Program-made: the position numbers and the translations under genes
Shown here: positions 10,170 to 19,941 of the stretch, one piece after another
How positions within the stretch are numbered: the stretch's first letter is position 1
Layout: every line of letters starts with the position of its first letter
Notes under the pieces: generated by a model
Database searches by the model: none
What the model saw: the letters and a program-made list of their open reading frames with translations, nothing else
What the model was told of the DNA's origin: nothing
Assembly (NCBI RefSeq): GCF_001700435.1
Contig: NZ_LYPC01000014.1
Coordinates: forward strand, 124,001-188,000
DNA: 64,000 nucleotides
DNA from: Paenibacillus pectinilyticus
GTDB lineage: Bacteria > Bacillota > Bacilli > Paenibacillales > NBRC-103111
Direction of reading: 5' to 3'

Positions 10170-10586
10170 ATGAGATGGATGGGCTTAGATTATGGGGATA
10201 AAACAATCGGCGTCGCTTTAAGCGATGAGCTAGGATGGACCGCTCAAGGGCTTGAAGTGATTCGCCGTAATAAGCCGGGAGAAGACATTGAACGGCTTAT
10301 CCAGATTGTGAATGAATATGGCGTATCGCAAGTAGTCGTCGGCTTGCCTAAGAATATGAACAATACGATTGGGCCACGCGGTGAGATTGCGATTGCTTTT
10401 TCAGAAGAATTGAAACAAAAACTAAGTGTACCAGTAAACCTATGGGATGAGCGCTTAACAACCGTGGCTGCCACGCGAACGCTTCTAGAAGCTGATGTGA
10501 GTCGGAAGAAACGGAAGCTGGTTATTGATAAAATGGCCGCTCAGCTAATCCTGCAAGGGTACATGGATGCTAATATGAAGAGGTGA
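10170..10586 (+). CDS. ruvX: Holliday junction resolvase-like / pre-16S rRNA nuclease YqgF
   Basis: A 138-residue RNase H-fold nuclease. The N-terminal MGLDYGDKTIGVALSD holds the first catalytic aspartate, and the conserved VVGLPKNMN, DERLTT and DKMAAQLILQGYM blocks follow. YqgF proteins process the 5' end of pre-16S rRNA in E. coli; a Holliday-junction role has also been proposed. It lies between ireB and DUF1292 genes in one operon, ending one base before the next start. The ribosome site is weak. Confidence 0.95.
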   Translation: MRWMGLDYGDKTIGVALSDELGWTAQGLEVIRRNKPGEDIERLIQIVNEYGVSQVVVGLPKNMNNTIGPRGEIAIAFSEELKQKLSVPVNLWDERLTTVAATRTLLEADVSRKKRKLVIDKMAAQLILQGYMDANMKR

Positions 10587-10901
10587 ATGAACGTGTCCAA
10601 AGAAGAATTGCGTGAAGAAGAACCAGAAATCATTTACATTCCGGACGATGAAGGCAACGAAGAAGAGTTCGAGGTTATCATGAAATTCGAAGTGGACGGT
10701 TCTGACAAGAAATATATGATGGTTGTGCCTACAGATGGCGGAGACGAAGAATCCGATGAGGTATACGCGTTCCGTTATGAAGAAGACGACGATGGCGAAG
10801 ATTTGAAGCTTTTCACGATCGACGATGAAGAAGAATGGAATATTGTTGAAGAAACATTCAATACGTTGATGGCGGAGTTCGATGAGGAAGAAGAAGCATG
10901 A
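10587..10901 (+). CDS. DUF1292 protein (YrzB-like), copy 1
   Basis: A very acidic 104-residue protein with the DUF1292 pattern: EEFEVIMKFEVDGSDKKYMMVVP, YAFRYEEDD and LFTIDDEEEWNIVEETFNTL. The function is unknown, but DUF1292 proteins sit in this alaS-mltG operon in most Bacillales. The start is uncertain between ATG 10587 and GTG 10593, which is better spaced from GAGGTG. It overlaps the next gene by four bases (ATGA). Confidence 0.88.
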   Translation: MNVSKEELREEEPEIIYIPDDEGNEEEFEVIMKFEVDGSDKKYMMVVPTDGGDEESDEVYAFRYEEDDDGEDLKLFTIDDEEEWNIVEETFNTLMAEFDEEEEA

Positions 10902-11194
10902 GTACAACGCCTTCTGATGTATTGCGCAAAGCTTACGGGGATGATATTCTGTTGTCTGACGATCAAAGTGAGTCGACGGTGTATCAACTTCTGAAAGAAT
11001 TCGTTTATGAGAACCAAACGTACGCAGTTATGCAATCGGATGAGCTGAAAAAGGAAGACGAAGTTGCCCTTTTCCGAGTGATTACGAATGATGACGGTGA
11101 ATACGAAATGGTGACCATCGATGATGACGATGAGTGGGAAACGGTTTCGGAGCTGTATGATGAAATGGTTTTTCCTGAACAGGACGACTTGTGA
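10898..11194 (+). CDS. DUF1292 protein, copy 2
   Basis: A 98-residue acidic protein with the same C-terminal pattern as its neighbour (FRVITNDDGEYEMVTIDDDDEWETVSELYDEM). The ATGA overlap with copy 1 implies translational coupling. B. subtilis has a single yrzB at this place, so this looks like a tandem duplication that has since diverged strongly at the N-terminus. A strong terminator follows. Confidence 0.85.
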   Translation: MSTTPSDVLRKAYGDDILLSDDQSESTVYQLLKEFVYENQTYAVMQSDELKKEDEVALFRVITNDDGEYEMVTIDDDDEWETVSELYDEMVFPEQDDL

Positions 11195-11203
11195 TAAAAT
11201 GAT

Positions 11204-11233
11204 AACCGAGCGGAGTCTATCCGCTCGGTTTTG
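11204..11233 (+). terminator. Rho-independent terminator after DUF1292 copy 2
   Basis: Stem AACCGAGCGGA / TCCGCTCGGTT with a 5-nt loop, followed by TTGTT. It separates the alaS-DUF1292 unit from mltG. Confidence 0.9.
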
Positions 11234-11314
11234 TTATGCATATGGTTAATGCGACTAAGGTAACCTAGCCAAAGGCTGGTCTCGAGTGACATTCATAGGG
11301 GGAATAGAAGCGTT

Positions 11315-12418
11315 GTGAATATGGTACATGAGGAAGAAGAACTGCTAGAGCCTAAGCGCAGTAAACTGAAATTGATTTTGCTTATCGTGAGCATCATTGT
11401 GCTGCTTGTTCTGGGCACCGCAGGTGGGATTGGATTGTTTATTGCAAATGCCCTACAGCCAGTAGAAGCTTCTGATCAAGAGGTGAGAGTGTCGATTCCA
11501 CAAGGCTCTAGCTCGACACAAATCGCAGACGAGTTGAAAAACAAGGGACTCATTAAGAATTCATCCATTTTCATGTACTATCTGAAATATAAAAAAGAGG
11601 GTTCCAAATTCCAAGCTGGCGAGTATGCGATGAAGCCAGGAATGACATTTGTGGACATGATCGATAAGCTCAATAAGGGAGATGTCGTTAAGGAAGACAT
11701 GATGCGCATTACCATTCCTGAGGGCTATACGATCGAACAGATTGCTGCCAAAATGAGCGAGCAGACTACGTGGAAGAAAGAGACGTTTCTGGGGCTCGTC
11801 GATGATCCTGCGGGTTTTAAAGATGACACAACCGCTTCGATTCCAGATAGCAAAAATTTAAGGCACCGCTTAGAAGGCTATATTTTCCCAGAAACCTATG
11901 AATTTAAGAAAGGCTCAACAGAGAAAGAATTTATTGAGCGTTCGTTGGATCAACTCGATAAGAAGCTTGCAACGCTTCCGCCGGATTGGAAGGACAAGCT
12001 GAAGGCACGCAATCTCACCATTCACCAAATGCTGACGATAGCCTCGTTGATTGAACGTGAGGTTGTTGTTGATGACGAGCGGGCGCTTGTCTCAGGCGTT
12101 ATTGTTAATCGTTTGAAAATGAACATGCCTCTGCAGATTGATGCGACGGTGCAATATTTATTCGATAAGTCGAAGGATCGTCTTTTGGAGAAAGATCTTC
12201 AAATTCAAAGCCCGTATAATACGTATTTGAATACGGGGTTACCGCCAGGGCCGATTGCAAGTCCAAGTCTAGCTTCGATTAAAGCAGCCATTTATCCAGA
12301 AGAAACGAAATATGTATACTATGTAACCAAGAAAGATGGTTCCAAAGGTCATTTATTTGCGGAAACGTATGAAGAGCATAAGAAAAATATTGCGAATAGT
12401 AAGAAGACGTCCAATTAA
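11315..12418 (+). CDS. mltG: Endolytic murein transglycosylase MltG
   Basis: A membrane-anchored lytic transglycosylase of 367 residues that cuts nascent glycan strands and sets their length. An acidic cytoplasmic N-terminus (residues 1-20) leads to one membrane helix (LILLIVSIIVLLVLGTAGGIGLF). A LysM-like region follows, then the YceG catalytic domain with the glutamate in TIASLIEREVVV and the block LQIDATVQYLF. The GTG at 11315 is the best start seen, but GGGGG lies about 13 bases upstream and ATG 11321 is possible. It corresponds to yrrL. Confidence 0.94.
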   Translation: MNMVHEEEELLEPKRSKLKLILLIVSIIVLLVLGTAGGIGLFIANALQPVEASDQEVRVSIPQGSSSTQIADELKNKGLIKNSSIFMYYLKYKKEGSKFQAGEYAMKPGMTFVDMIDKLNKGDVVKEDMMRITIPEGYTIEQIAAKMSEQTTWKKETFLGLVDDPAGFKDDTTASIPDSKNLRHRLEGYIFPETYEFKKGSTEKEFIERSLDQLDKKLATLPPDWKDKLKARNLTIHQMLTIASLIEREVVVDDERALVSGVIVNRLKMNMPLQIDATVQYLFDKSKDRLLEKDLQIQSPYNTYLNTGLPPGPIASPSLASIKAAIYPEETKYVYYVTKKDGSKGHLFAETYEEHKKNIANSKKTSN

Positions 12419-12466
12419 GAACAGGCGTCGCTAGAATGAAGCTGACAGAAGGTAGGTAAGGCTGAA

Positions 12467-13393
12467 GTGAATAAACCAGAACTAGTCATAAGCTGTGGTT
12501 CCATTGATGAGATGAAACAACTGATTACAGCAGGTGCTGACGCAGTTATTATAGGGGAAGAGCGCTACGGGTTGCGATTGCCAGGAGAAGTGAAGCTGGA
12601 GGAAATCCGTGAAGCGGTGGCTTGGGCACATGAACAGCATGCGAAATTATATGTGGCCGTGAATAATATTTTGGATAATGAAACACTAGAAGGCTTACAG
12701 ACGTATTTAGCAACGCTGCAGTCCTATGGTGTAGATGCGATCATTTTTGGTGATCCAGCAGTGGTGATGACGGTTCGTCAGTTAGCTGAGCCGCTGCCTA
12801 TGCATTGGAACGCGGAGATGACATCGACGAATTATGCAACGGCGAACTATTGGGCGAAACAGGGCGCAGTTCGCGTTGTTTTGGCACGCGAGTTGAATAT
12901 GGAGCAGGTCATCGCATTTAAAGAAAAGTCAGTGATCCCTGTGGAGGTTCAGGTACATGGGATTACGAACATCTATCACTCCAAACGTGAGCTGGTCAAA
13001 AATTATATGGAACATCAGGGGCATAAGGCAGAAGCAGATCGCTCGAAGGAGCGTGGGCTGTTCCTGATTGAACACGAGCGCCGCGATCAACGGTATCCGG
13101 TGTATGAGGACAGTAACGGGACGCACATTATGAGTTCGGAAGATTTCTGCATGTTGGAAAATTTGCCTGAGCTTATCGATGGCGATATTGATAGTTTGAA
13201 GATTGAAGGCTTGCTTAAATCCGCGCAGTATAATGAAACGGTCGTGAGAAGTTACCGCGCAGCGATTGATGCCTATTTGGCTGATCCGGAAGGATATGAG
13301 TTTAAACAAGAATGGTTAGATGCGATTATAGAGCTGCAAGACCCAGAACGTGAGCTAAGTTACGGATTTTTCTATAAGGAACAAGTGTATTGA
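12467..13393 (+). CDS. yrrN: U32 family protein YrrN/TrhP1-like (tRNA hydroxylation)
   Basis: A 308-residue U32 protein without the cysteine cluster of its neighbour. In B. subtilis the yrrN-yrrO pair (trhP1-trhP2) is needed for 5-hydroxyuridine at tRNA position 34. Conserved features include GADAVIIGEERYGLR and IDSLKIEGLLKSAQYNETVVR. Despite the U32 'peptidase' label, proteolysis is not expected. Start GTG 12467 with TAAGG six bases upstream. It follows mltG by about 50 bases. The yrrM/trmR methyltransferase gene that precedes yrrN in B. subtilis is absent here. Confidence 0.9.
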   Translation: MNKPELVISCGSIDEMKQLITAGADAVIIGEERYGLRLPGEVKLEEIREAVAWAHEQHAKLYVAVNNILDNETLEGLQTYLATLQSYGVDAIIFGDPAVVMTVRQLAEPLPMHWNAEMTSTNYATANYWAKQGAVRVVLARELNMEQVIAFKEKSVIPVEVQVHGITNIYHSKRELVKNYMEHQGHKAEADRSKERGLFLIEHERRDQRYPVYEDSNGTHIMSSEDFCMLENLPELIDGDIDSLKIEGLLKSAQYNETVVRSYRAAIDAYLADPEGYEFKQEWLDAIIELQDPERELSYGFFYKEQVY

Positions 13394-13427
13394 TCGAAGA
13401 AAGAACAGAAAGAAGGTGCTATCCCAG

Positions 13428-14711
13428 ATGACAACAGCTGTAGAATCGCGAGCTAGGGGTAAGCGTGTAAGGCTGGATAAGCCGGAGCTCTTAGCTCCTG
13501 CGGGGAATTTAGAGAAATTGAAATTTGCGATCCATTATGGCGCAGATGCTGTTTATATCGGTGGTCAGAAGTATGGTTTACGCTCTAACGCAGATAATTT
13601 CTCAAAAGAGGAAATGCGGGAAGGTGTCGAGTTTGCGAAACAATATGGAGCCAAAGTATTCGTTGCCACGAATATTTACGCGCATAATGAAGATATCGAA
13701 GGTTTGGATGAGTACCTGCGAGGGCTGCAAGAGGTTGGAATCTCTGCCATTATTGCAGCTGACCCGATCATCATGGAAACGTGTAGACGTGTTGCTCCCG
13801 ATCTTGAGGTCCATGTGAGTACGCAGCAGTCGGTTATGAATTGGCAAACGGTACAGTTTTGGAAAGATCAGGGTATCGAGCGTGTCGTATTGGCGCGGGA
13901 AGTCAGCATGCAAGAAATTGATCAAATTAAGGCGCATGTGGAAGTCGAAATTGAAGCCTTTATTCATGGCGCTATGTGCAGTTCCTATTCAGGACGTTGT
14001 GTATTGTCAAATCACTTTACCGATCGTGACTCGAATCGCGGCGGATGTTCCCAATCGTGTCGCTGGAAATACGATCTGTTTACGAAGGATCAGCCTCTGG
14101 ATGCTCCACTGGCTACGGACTTCCCTATGTTTGCTGAGGATGATGATGCTTTTACGATGGGATCAAAGGATTTGAGCATGATTGATCACATTGCAGATAT
14201 GATTGAATCCGGCGTGGATAGCTTCAAAATCGAAGGCCGGATGAAGAGTATTCATTATGTGGCTACGGTCGTGAATGCGTATCGGCAAGCGATTGATGCC
14301 TATTTCGAGGATCCGGAACATTTCGAGCTAAATCCGCTTTGGCAGGATGAAATTCATAAAGCGGCGAATCGCCCTTTGAACGATGGTTTCTTCTATGAAG
14401 CACCTGGTCATGAAGATCACATCTTTGAACCAGAGGAAAAGGTTGTTGGCTTCGATTTCGTGGGATTGGTTATGGATTACAATGCTGAAACAGGCGTAGC
14501 GCTAATTCAGCAAAGGAATCATTTCAAGCCAGGTCAAGAGATTGAGTTTTTCGGTCCTGACGGCACGCAATTCAAGCAAACGGTAGGCGTTATTCGCGAT
14601 GAGGCGGGTCAAGAATTGACCGCAGCTAGGCATCCGTTACAGCTTATTCAACTACAAACAGAGAAACCTGTAAAAAAATGGGATATGATGCGGAAAAAAA
14701 CAGGAAAATAG
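13428..14711 (+). CDS. yrrO: U32 family protein YrrO/TrhP2-like (tRNA hydroxylation)
   Basis: The cysteine-containing partner of YrrN, 427 residues. It starts near PELLAPAGNLEKLKFAIHYG, a U32 signature. The cysteine set HGAMCSSYSGRC ... GGCSQSC is the site for the Fe-S cluster known in this family. The C-terminal domain (about residues 330-427) is a small beta-barrel. ATG 13428 is nine bases after AAGGTG, and an upstream GTG at 13416 overlaps that site. It is in one operon with yrrN. Confidence 0.92.
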   Translation: MTTAVESRARGKRVRLDKPELLAPAGNLEKLKFAIHYGADAVYIGGQKYGLRSNADNFSKEEMREGVEFAKQYGAKVFVATNIYAHNEDIEGLDEYLRGLQEVGISAIIAADPIIMETCRRVAPDLEVHVSTQQSVMNWQTVQFWKDQGIERVVLAREVSMQEIDQIKAHVEVEIEAFIHGAMCSSYSGRCVLSNHFTDRDSNRGGCSQSCRWKYDLFTKDQPLDAPLATDFPMFAEDDDAFTMGSKDLSMIDHIADMIESGVDSFKIEGRMKSIHYVATVVNAYRQAIDAYFEDPEHFELNPLWQDEIHKAANRPLNDGFFYEAPGHEDHIFEPEEKVVGFDFVGLVMDYNAETGVALIQQRNHFKPGQEIEFFGPDGTQFKQTVGVIRDEAGQELTAARHPLQLIQLQTEKPVKKWDMMRKKTGK

Positions 14712-14718
14712 TACCATG

Positions 14719-14766
14719 GAAGCTTTCTCCAGTGTAAGTTATATTGGATAAGGCTTCTTTTTTTTA
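14719..14766 (+). terminator. Probable terminator after yrrO
   Basis: GAAGC and GCTTC flank a weaker inner pairing (TCCA / TTGGA), and a run of nine T follows. Confidence 0.65.
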
Positions 14767-14908
14767 CTTTTCCTTTACTTTTAGATCGGATTATAGAGGA
14801 TATTGGAAATGAATGTCGAAATTGATCTATAACAAGGTATGTAAACCTTTTCATTTTAGTTGGAAAGCTAGAAATAAAGGTAATTAGAAACTAATGGTGG
14901 TGAACGAA

Positions 14909-17083
14909 ATGACAAAAAAACTCCAAGGTATCCGCGCAATTGTAAACAAAGTAGTTCAAGCAACTGGTCAAGTTCGAAGGGGTCGAAATATTGACAAGTC
15001 AGGTCATGCAGCTTCATCAGGTGGTACATATGCATTCAAGGGCACAACTAACATCAGGCTTGAAAATCCAGTGAAATCCGTTGGTATGAAGTTATTTTTG
15101 ATGTTCTTTATAAGCATTTTGTTCTTCGTTCTTACGGTTGGTATGATTTCGTACTCCGTTTCGAAGAATGTTATCAAGAACAAGGTATCTGATTCCAGTT
15201 TACAGACGGTCAAGCAAGCAGGTCAGAAGTTAGATTTTCTCTATCAAACGTTTGATGATATCTCTCTTCAAATCATGTTGAACAAAGAACTGCAGGATTT
15301 GTTGGATAAAGTTCCGAAATTGGAAGCTTCCTCCTATGAAGCACTTGATGTTACGCGTCAATTAACTGAGAAATTAAATGTGGTAACTTTTTCTAACAAA
15401 TCAATTAAAACGCTTCATTTATACCGGCCAGATGGTAAACTGATTGTTATTACTGGCGTAGGTGGCGCTACCTTAACGGATAATTCAGCAGACACAGACT
15501 GGTTTAAACGTACCGTTGAAAATGGCGGGAAAGTGACATGGTTACCTAGTCAGGCTAAAGGATACTCGAGTAATTCGAATAATACGTTTGCGGTTAGCCG
15601 TCTGATGCGCAACACACTAACGAATTCGTCTACAGCGATTCTCGTCTTAGAACTAAGTACAGATACGTTGACGAAAGAGCTTAGCGGTATGTCATTAGGT
15701 GATGACAGTAATGTCATTATAACGACAGAAGATAATAAATATATTGCAGCGAAAGACATGAGTGTGGTTGGCAAGGAATCTCCGATTCAGTTGACGAAGG
15801 AACAGCAGGACGATAATAATGGATCCTTCATTACGAAGGATGATCACATGGTTGCTTTTTATAAATCAACCGTTTCGGGCTGGAACCTAGTTGGTGATAT
15901 TCCTGTTAGTGCACTAGTCAAAGATGCGAAGAAAATTTTCAATTACACGCTTCTTATCGCGTTGTTTGCGGCCATAGCCGCAGTCATCATCGGGATTATC
16001 GTCGCTAGAATGATCGGAAGCCCGCTTATTAATCTGCGTAATCTGATGCAGCAAGGTGCCAAAGGTAAACTGACGGTTCGTGCCAATTACAAATCGCAAG
16101 ATGAGATTGGCCAACTGGGCGCAAGCTTTGACGTGATGATGCAGCAAATTACGACGTTAGTGCAACAAACGAGTACATCGGCACAAGCTGTTTTTGAAAC
16201 AGCACAGGAATTGACGAACTCCTCGCAGGTCACTGCAACAGCGGCAAGGGAAATCGCGGTTGCAACGGACGAGATCTCCAATGGGGCTGGCGGATTGGCC
16301 ACGGAATCGGAGAAGGGGAACGAGTTAACTCATCACATTGGCATTCAAATGAAGCAAGTTATTGAAGCCAACTTGGAGATGGGAACTGCCGCAGCAGATG
16401 TACAAACGTCCAGTGAGCTTGGAACAAAGTACATGTCAGAACTTATCTCCAAAACGAATCTGACGGAAGAAATGATTCGTTCTATGGTAGACAAAGTAAA
16501 TCGTTTGAAAGATAGCACGCGTTCGATTCGTAAAATTCTAGATGTATTGAACAATATGACCAAGCAAACGAATATCTTATCTTTGAATGCGACGATCGAA
16601 GCCGCACGTGCAGGCGCAGCCGGCAAAGGCTTCATGGTTGTTGCCGATGAAATTCGTAAATTGGCGGATCAGTCCAAACAATCGATTGAGGTTGTAGGTC
16701 AGATTACCGAAACGATTCAGCGCGAAATCGATGAAACGGTGAAGGTGCTTTCGACAGCAACACCAATCTTCCAAGAACAAATCTCGGCAGTTAAGGAAGC
16801 AGATACGATTTTCAAACAAGTGACGAGTCATATGGGCGGCTTCATTGAGCAATTGAGCACAGTCAGCGATTCCATCTCGACGCTTGAGCAATCGCAAGTC
16901 GTGCTTTCAGATGCGATGACGAATGTGAGCGCGGTTGCGGAGGAATCCCTTGCGACATCTGAGGAAGTTGCTTCACTGAGCTCTGAGCAATTGAGTATCA
17001 GCGATGGCTTAGTGAAATTATCGGACAAGCTAGATCTATTGTCCAAGTCACTGACAGATACATTATCTAAATTTGAAGTCTAA
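14909..17083 (+). CDS. Methyl-accepting chemotaxis protein 1
   Basis: A 724-residue transmembrane chemoreceptor. A 55-residue basic N-terminal tail precedes the first membrane helix ([20 protein letters not shown]). An extracellular Cache-like sensor of about 250 residues follows, then the second helix ([19 protein letters not shown]), a HAMP domain and the signalling domain with the hairpin tip [20 protein letters not shown]. The long tail before the first helix is unusual. ATG 14909 follows GGTGGTG by seven bases. The gene sits where udk and greA would be in B. subtilis and has its own terminator. Confidence 0.93.
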   Translation: MTKKLQGIRAIVNKVVQATGQVRRGRNIDKSGHAASSGGTYAFKGTTNIRLENPVKSVGMKLFLMFFISILFFVLTVGMISYSVSKNVIKNKVSDSSLQTVKQAGQKLDFLYQTFDDISLQIMLNKELQDLLDKVPKLEASSYEALDVTRQLTEKLNVVTFSNKSIKTLHLYRPDGKLIVITGVGGATLTDNSADTDWFKRTVENGGKVTWLPSQAKGYSSNSNNTFAVSRLMRNTLTNSSTAILVLELSTDTLTKELSGMSLGDDSNVIITTEDNKYIAAKDMSVVGKESPIQLTKEQQDDNNGSFITKDDHMVAFYKSTVSGWNLVGDIPVSALVKDAKKIFNYTLLIALFAAIAAVIIGIIVARMIGSPLINLRNLMQQGAKGKLTVRANYKSQDEIGQLGASFDVMMQQITTLVQQTSTSAQAVFETAQELTNSSQVTATAAREIAVATDEISNGAGGLATESEKGNELTHHIGIQMKQVIEANLEMGTAAADVQTSSELGTKYMSELISKTNLTEEMIRSMVDKVNRLKDSTRSIRKILDVLNNMTKQTNILSLNATIEAARAGAAGKGFMVVADEIRKLADQSKQSIEVVGQITETIQREIDETVKVLSTATPIFQEQISAVKEADTIFKQVTSHMGGFIEQLSTVSDSISTLEQSQVVLSDAMTNVSAVAEESLATSEEVASLSSEQLSISDGLVKLSDKLDLLSKSLTDTLSKFEV

Positions 17084-17095
17084 TAGCTCTCTAGT

Positions 17096-17127
17096 ATCCA
17101 CTCTCCATTGGAGGGTGGATTTTTTTG
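17096..17127 (+). terminator. Rho-independent terminator after chemoreceptor 1
   Basis: Stem ATCCACTCTCC / GGAGGGTGGAT with a tight 3-nt loop and seven T. Confidence 0.93.
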
Positions 17128-17218
17128 TCTATGCTAAGGCTGGAGCGGTTTGCCGTGATACTAGATTGCCGATACTGGAAGGAGAGAGTTCATGTAAGAG
17201 ATAAAGGGGTTCGTATAA

Positions 17219-19039
17219 ATGAGAGAGAATCAATTATCTTCCGTAGAAAAACGCCGCATTTTTTTAATGCTTTTTTTGATTCTGCTCGCATTTCTAGGTA
17301 TCGTGGGCAAATTGTTCTGGATACAAATCGCAGCAACGGAAAGTTATTCTTCCCGAGGAATTAATCTGGTGAAAAATTCCGTTATTCAGCGTCAGCGCGC
17401 GCTTGTCCTTGAGAGTGGGCGCGGCGAAATTGTCGACCGCAATCTAGCACCGATGACAGGGAAGATCGTGAATGCCTTGGTAGCTTTCCCGATTAATCGC
17501 GATTATGCGATGAATCAGCAGGATGCTAGCCAGTTAGTACACCTTTTGCAAACGAGTAAGGAGCAGTGGGCGTCATTTGCCAAAAATCTGAAGGAACCGC
17601 AGGTGTGGGGGACGCAAGATGGCGGGAAGCCGGTTCAACTGAACGATCAGCAGGTCAACGGGATTAATGGACTCGGTTTGTCGAATGTGAAGGTAGTCCA
17701 AATCGAGGATCGATATCCGATAGGGATGACAGCAAGGCAATTGATCGGTTTCATTGGGCAAAATCCAGACCGTGTGATGCAAATGTACAGCTCGGATTTG
17801 GAAAAAGGCAAAATGGAACTCACATCGAAGATCGGTGGAGCTGGATTAGAGAAGTCTTTCGATGCGTGGCTGCGCGGCGTTGGTGAAACGTCCATTTCCT
17901 ATTTCACGGATGCTGGGAAAAGGCCATTAGCAGGCTTAGATGCCCGCATGATCGCCCCAGATAACTCGTTCTATCCAGTCAAGCTAGTTACTACGTTGGA
18001 TAGTAGTGTTCAACAGCAAATTGAAGCGCTAATGGATAAATTAGGGATAGCCGAAGGCGCGGCGGTTGTGCAGGAGGCCGGAGACGGCGATGTGGTCGCG
18101 ATGGCAAGCAGGCCGAATTACAATCCTTTACAAGTGGATCTGGCAAGCAACAGCTGGAGTAATTATGCTGTGAAAGCGACTGCTCCGGGATCTATCTTCA
18201 AAACCGTCGTAGCGGCTGCCGCACTTGATGAGAAAGTTGTGAGTCCGACAGAAACCTTTGACTGTAAAGGTGCACTTGGCAAATATGGATTTACGTGCTG
18301 GCTTAAATCAGGACATGGCCCATTAACCATGGAGGAAGGCTACGCACAATCATGTAATATCGTATTTGCTAATGTCATGCAACGCTTAACAGCCGCGCAA
18401 TTAGAGACGTATGCGAACAAACTGGGTGTACTGAACGAAGTGGGATGGTCCGGGAAAACAGATATGAAAACAGTACTTCAACAATTTGACTCCGAAGAGA
18501 CGGGGCAGCTCTTTGCGGCCCATACACCGGAGAATGATGAGGGAGTTCTGATGCAAACGGCAATTGGTCAAAGGGATGTCCGGATGACACCATTGCAAGC
18601 GTCCAATATGGTCGTGACGTTATTAAACGATGGTAAAGTCTACTCACCAAGGGTGGTCAAAGAAATTCGCTATCAAACGGGGCGTGAGATGGAGCAATTC
18701 CCGGTGAAAACCTTGTCCTCCGAAGCGGGCAAAATATCTGCAAAGACAAGCCAGACACTTCTTAACTGGATGAGGGAAGTTGTTACCGAAGGCACTGGGC
18801 AAAGCCTGAAAGGCGCAAAGTGGGCACTTGCGGGCAAATCAGGAACAGCGCAAATCCAAAATGGGAAGCAAGAGAAAGTAAATCAATGGTTTATTGGCTA
18901 TGGTCCTGTGGAGTCCCCTCAATATGCGGTGTCTGTTGTTATCAAAAATAGGGGTCCTGCGGACAGTAACAAGGCTATTCCACTGTTTAAAGGGATCATG
19001 GATATTCTGGCAAGCCAGGGGTCAAAGGGGAGTAAATAA
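17219..19039 (+). CDS. pbpI: Class B penicillin-binding protein (PbpI-like transpeptidase)
   Basis: A 606-residue membrane-anchored peptidoglycan transpeptidase. One N-terminal helix (FLMLFLILLAFLGIVGKLFW) is followed by the dimerisation domain and the penicillin-binding fold. The active-site motifs are SIFK (S325, K328), SCN (378-380) and KSGTA (K540). There are no PASTA repeats. It fits B. subtilis PbpI (YrrR), which closes the same cluster. Start ATG 17219 after AAAGGGG. The exact functional paralogue (PbpI, PbpA or another) is inferred from position. Confidence 0.88.
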   Translation: MRENQLSSVEKRRIFLMLFLILLAFLGIVGKLFWIQIAATESYSSRGINLVKNSVIQRQRALVLESGRGEIVDRNLAPMTGKIVNALVAFPINRDYAMNQQDASQLVHLLQTSKEQWASFAKNLKEPQVWGTQDGGKPVQLNDQQVNGINGLGLSNVKVVQIEDRYPIGMTARQLIGFIGQNPDRVMQMYSSDLEKGKMELTSKIGGAGLEKSFDAWLRGVGETSISYFTDAGKRPLAGLDARMIAPDNSFYPVKLVTTLDSSVQQQIEALMDKLGIAEGAAVVQEAGDGDVVAMASRPNYNPLQVDLASNSWSNYAVKATAPGSIFKTVVAAAALDEKVVSPTETFDCKGALGKYGFTCWLKSGHGPLTMEEGYAQSCNIVFANVMQRLTAAQLETYANKLGVLNEVGWSGKTDMKTVLQQFDSEETGQLFAAHTPENDEGVLMQTAIGQRDVRMTPLQASNMVVTLLNDGKVYSPRVVKEIRYQTGREMEQFPVKTLSSEAGKISAKTSQTLLNWMREVVTEGTGQSLKGAKWALAGKSGTAQIQNGKQEKVNQWFIGYGPVESPQYAVSVVIKNRGPADSNKAIPLFKGIMDILASQGSKGSK

Positions 19040-19118
19040 AATTTGTTGATGTATTTTCAGCGGTTTTCGCTTACAATGCTTTTGATAAATACTACATGTA
19101 CACTCAGGAGACCTTGTA

Positions 19119-19937
19119 ATGGCAACCCAACTTCCTACAACTTTAAGAATTCTGGATCGTTCTAGTGAAACAGAATCGAAACCTATTTTATATGCTTTTG
19201 CTCTAGAAGAATTGTTATGCCGTGCTATTGGGAAAACAGTGCCTCCGATTCTCCATATTTGGAGACATCCGAGAGCTTTCGTGATGGGGCTTAGAGACAG
19301 CAGACTTCCGCATGCGGCTATGGCGAATGAATGGCTGCAAAGTCAGGGATACGATACCGCGGTGCGTAATTCAGGAGGAGCGGCCGTTCCTCTCGATTTG
19401 GGCGTGGTTAACATATCCTTACTGCTGCCAAAAGAAGCAGGGGATATGGAACATCGCAAGGATTTCAATCTCATGGTCAGCCTCATCCGAGATGTCATGG
19501 CTCAGGTCACGGATCGGATTGATCAGGGAGAAATCCTAGGATCATTTTGCCCTGGGGAGTTTGACCTTAGTATCGGAGGACGCAAATTTTGCGGTATTGC
19601 ACAGCGTAGACAACAGCATGCGATATCTGTTCAGGCTTTCCTCATTGTGGAAGGCCGTGGTGAGGAGAAGGCTGCGCTAGCCCGCGGCTTTTATGAACGA
19701 GCTGCACAGTCTGCCCCGGGGCACGATTATCCGGAAGTGGTTCAAGAAAGCATGTCTAGCTTATCCGAATGCTTGCAGCTTCCTTTAACAGCTGAACAGT
19801 TTGTAAATCAATTGCATGAAGTGATGCGCGGCAGAGGGATTGAGCTGGGGAGGGCAGCAGATATTGCTGGCTACCCCGAGGAATCGCAAATTCAGGATAT
19901 GGTCGATCTTATGAAGTCACGGTACGGCCTATCCTAG
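19119..19937 (+). CDS. lipL: Octanoyl-[GcvH]:protein N-octanoyltransferase LipL-like
   Basis: A 272-residue member of the lipoate-protein ligase A / LipB fold. In B. subtilis LipL moves octanoyl from GcvH to the E2 subunits of 2-oxoacid dehydrogenases through a cysteine thioester. The candidate catalytic cysteine is C144 in GSFCPGEFDLSIGG; the following KFCGIAQRRQQ carries a second cysteine. Conserved RNSGGAAVPLDLGVVN matches the ligand-binding motif. Start ATG 19119 after AGGAG. It lies just upstream of the pdh genes, which supports E2 lipoylation as its job. LplA-type ligase is the alternative. Confidence 0.82.
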   Translation: MATQLPTTLRILDRSSETESKPILYAFALEELLCRAIGKTVPPILHIWRHPRAFVMGLRDSRLPHAAMANEWLQSQGYDTAVRNSGGAAVPLDLGVVNISLLLPKEAGDMEHRKDFNLMVSLIRDVMAQVTDRIDQGEILGSFCPGEFDLSIGGRKFCGIAQRRQQHAISVQAFLIVEGRGEEKAALARGFYERAAQSAPGHDYPEVVQESMSSLSECLQLPLTAEQFVNQLHEVMRGRGIELGRAADIAGYPEESQIQDMVDLMKSRYGLS

Positions 19938-19941
19938 CGTG

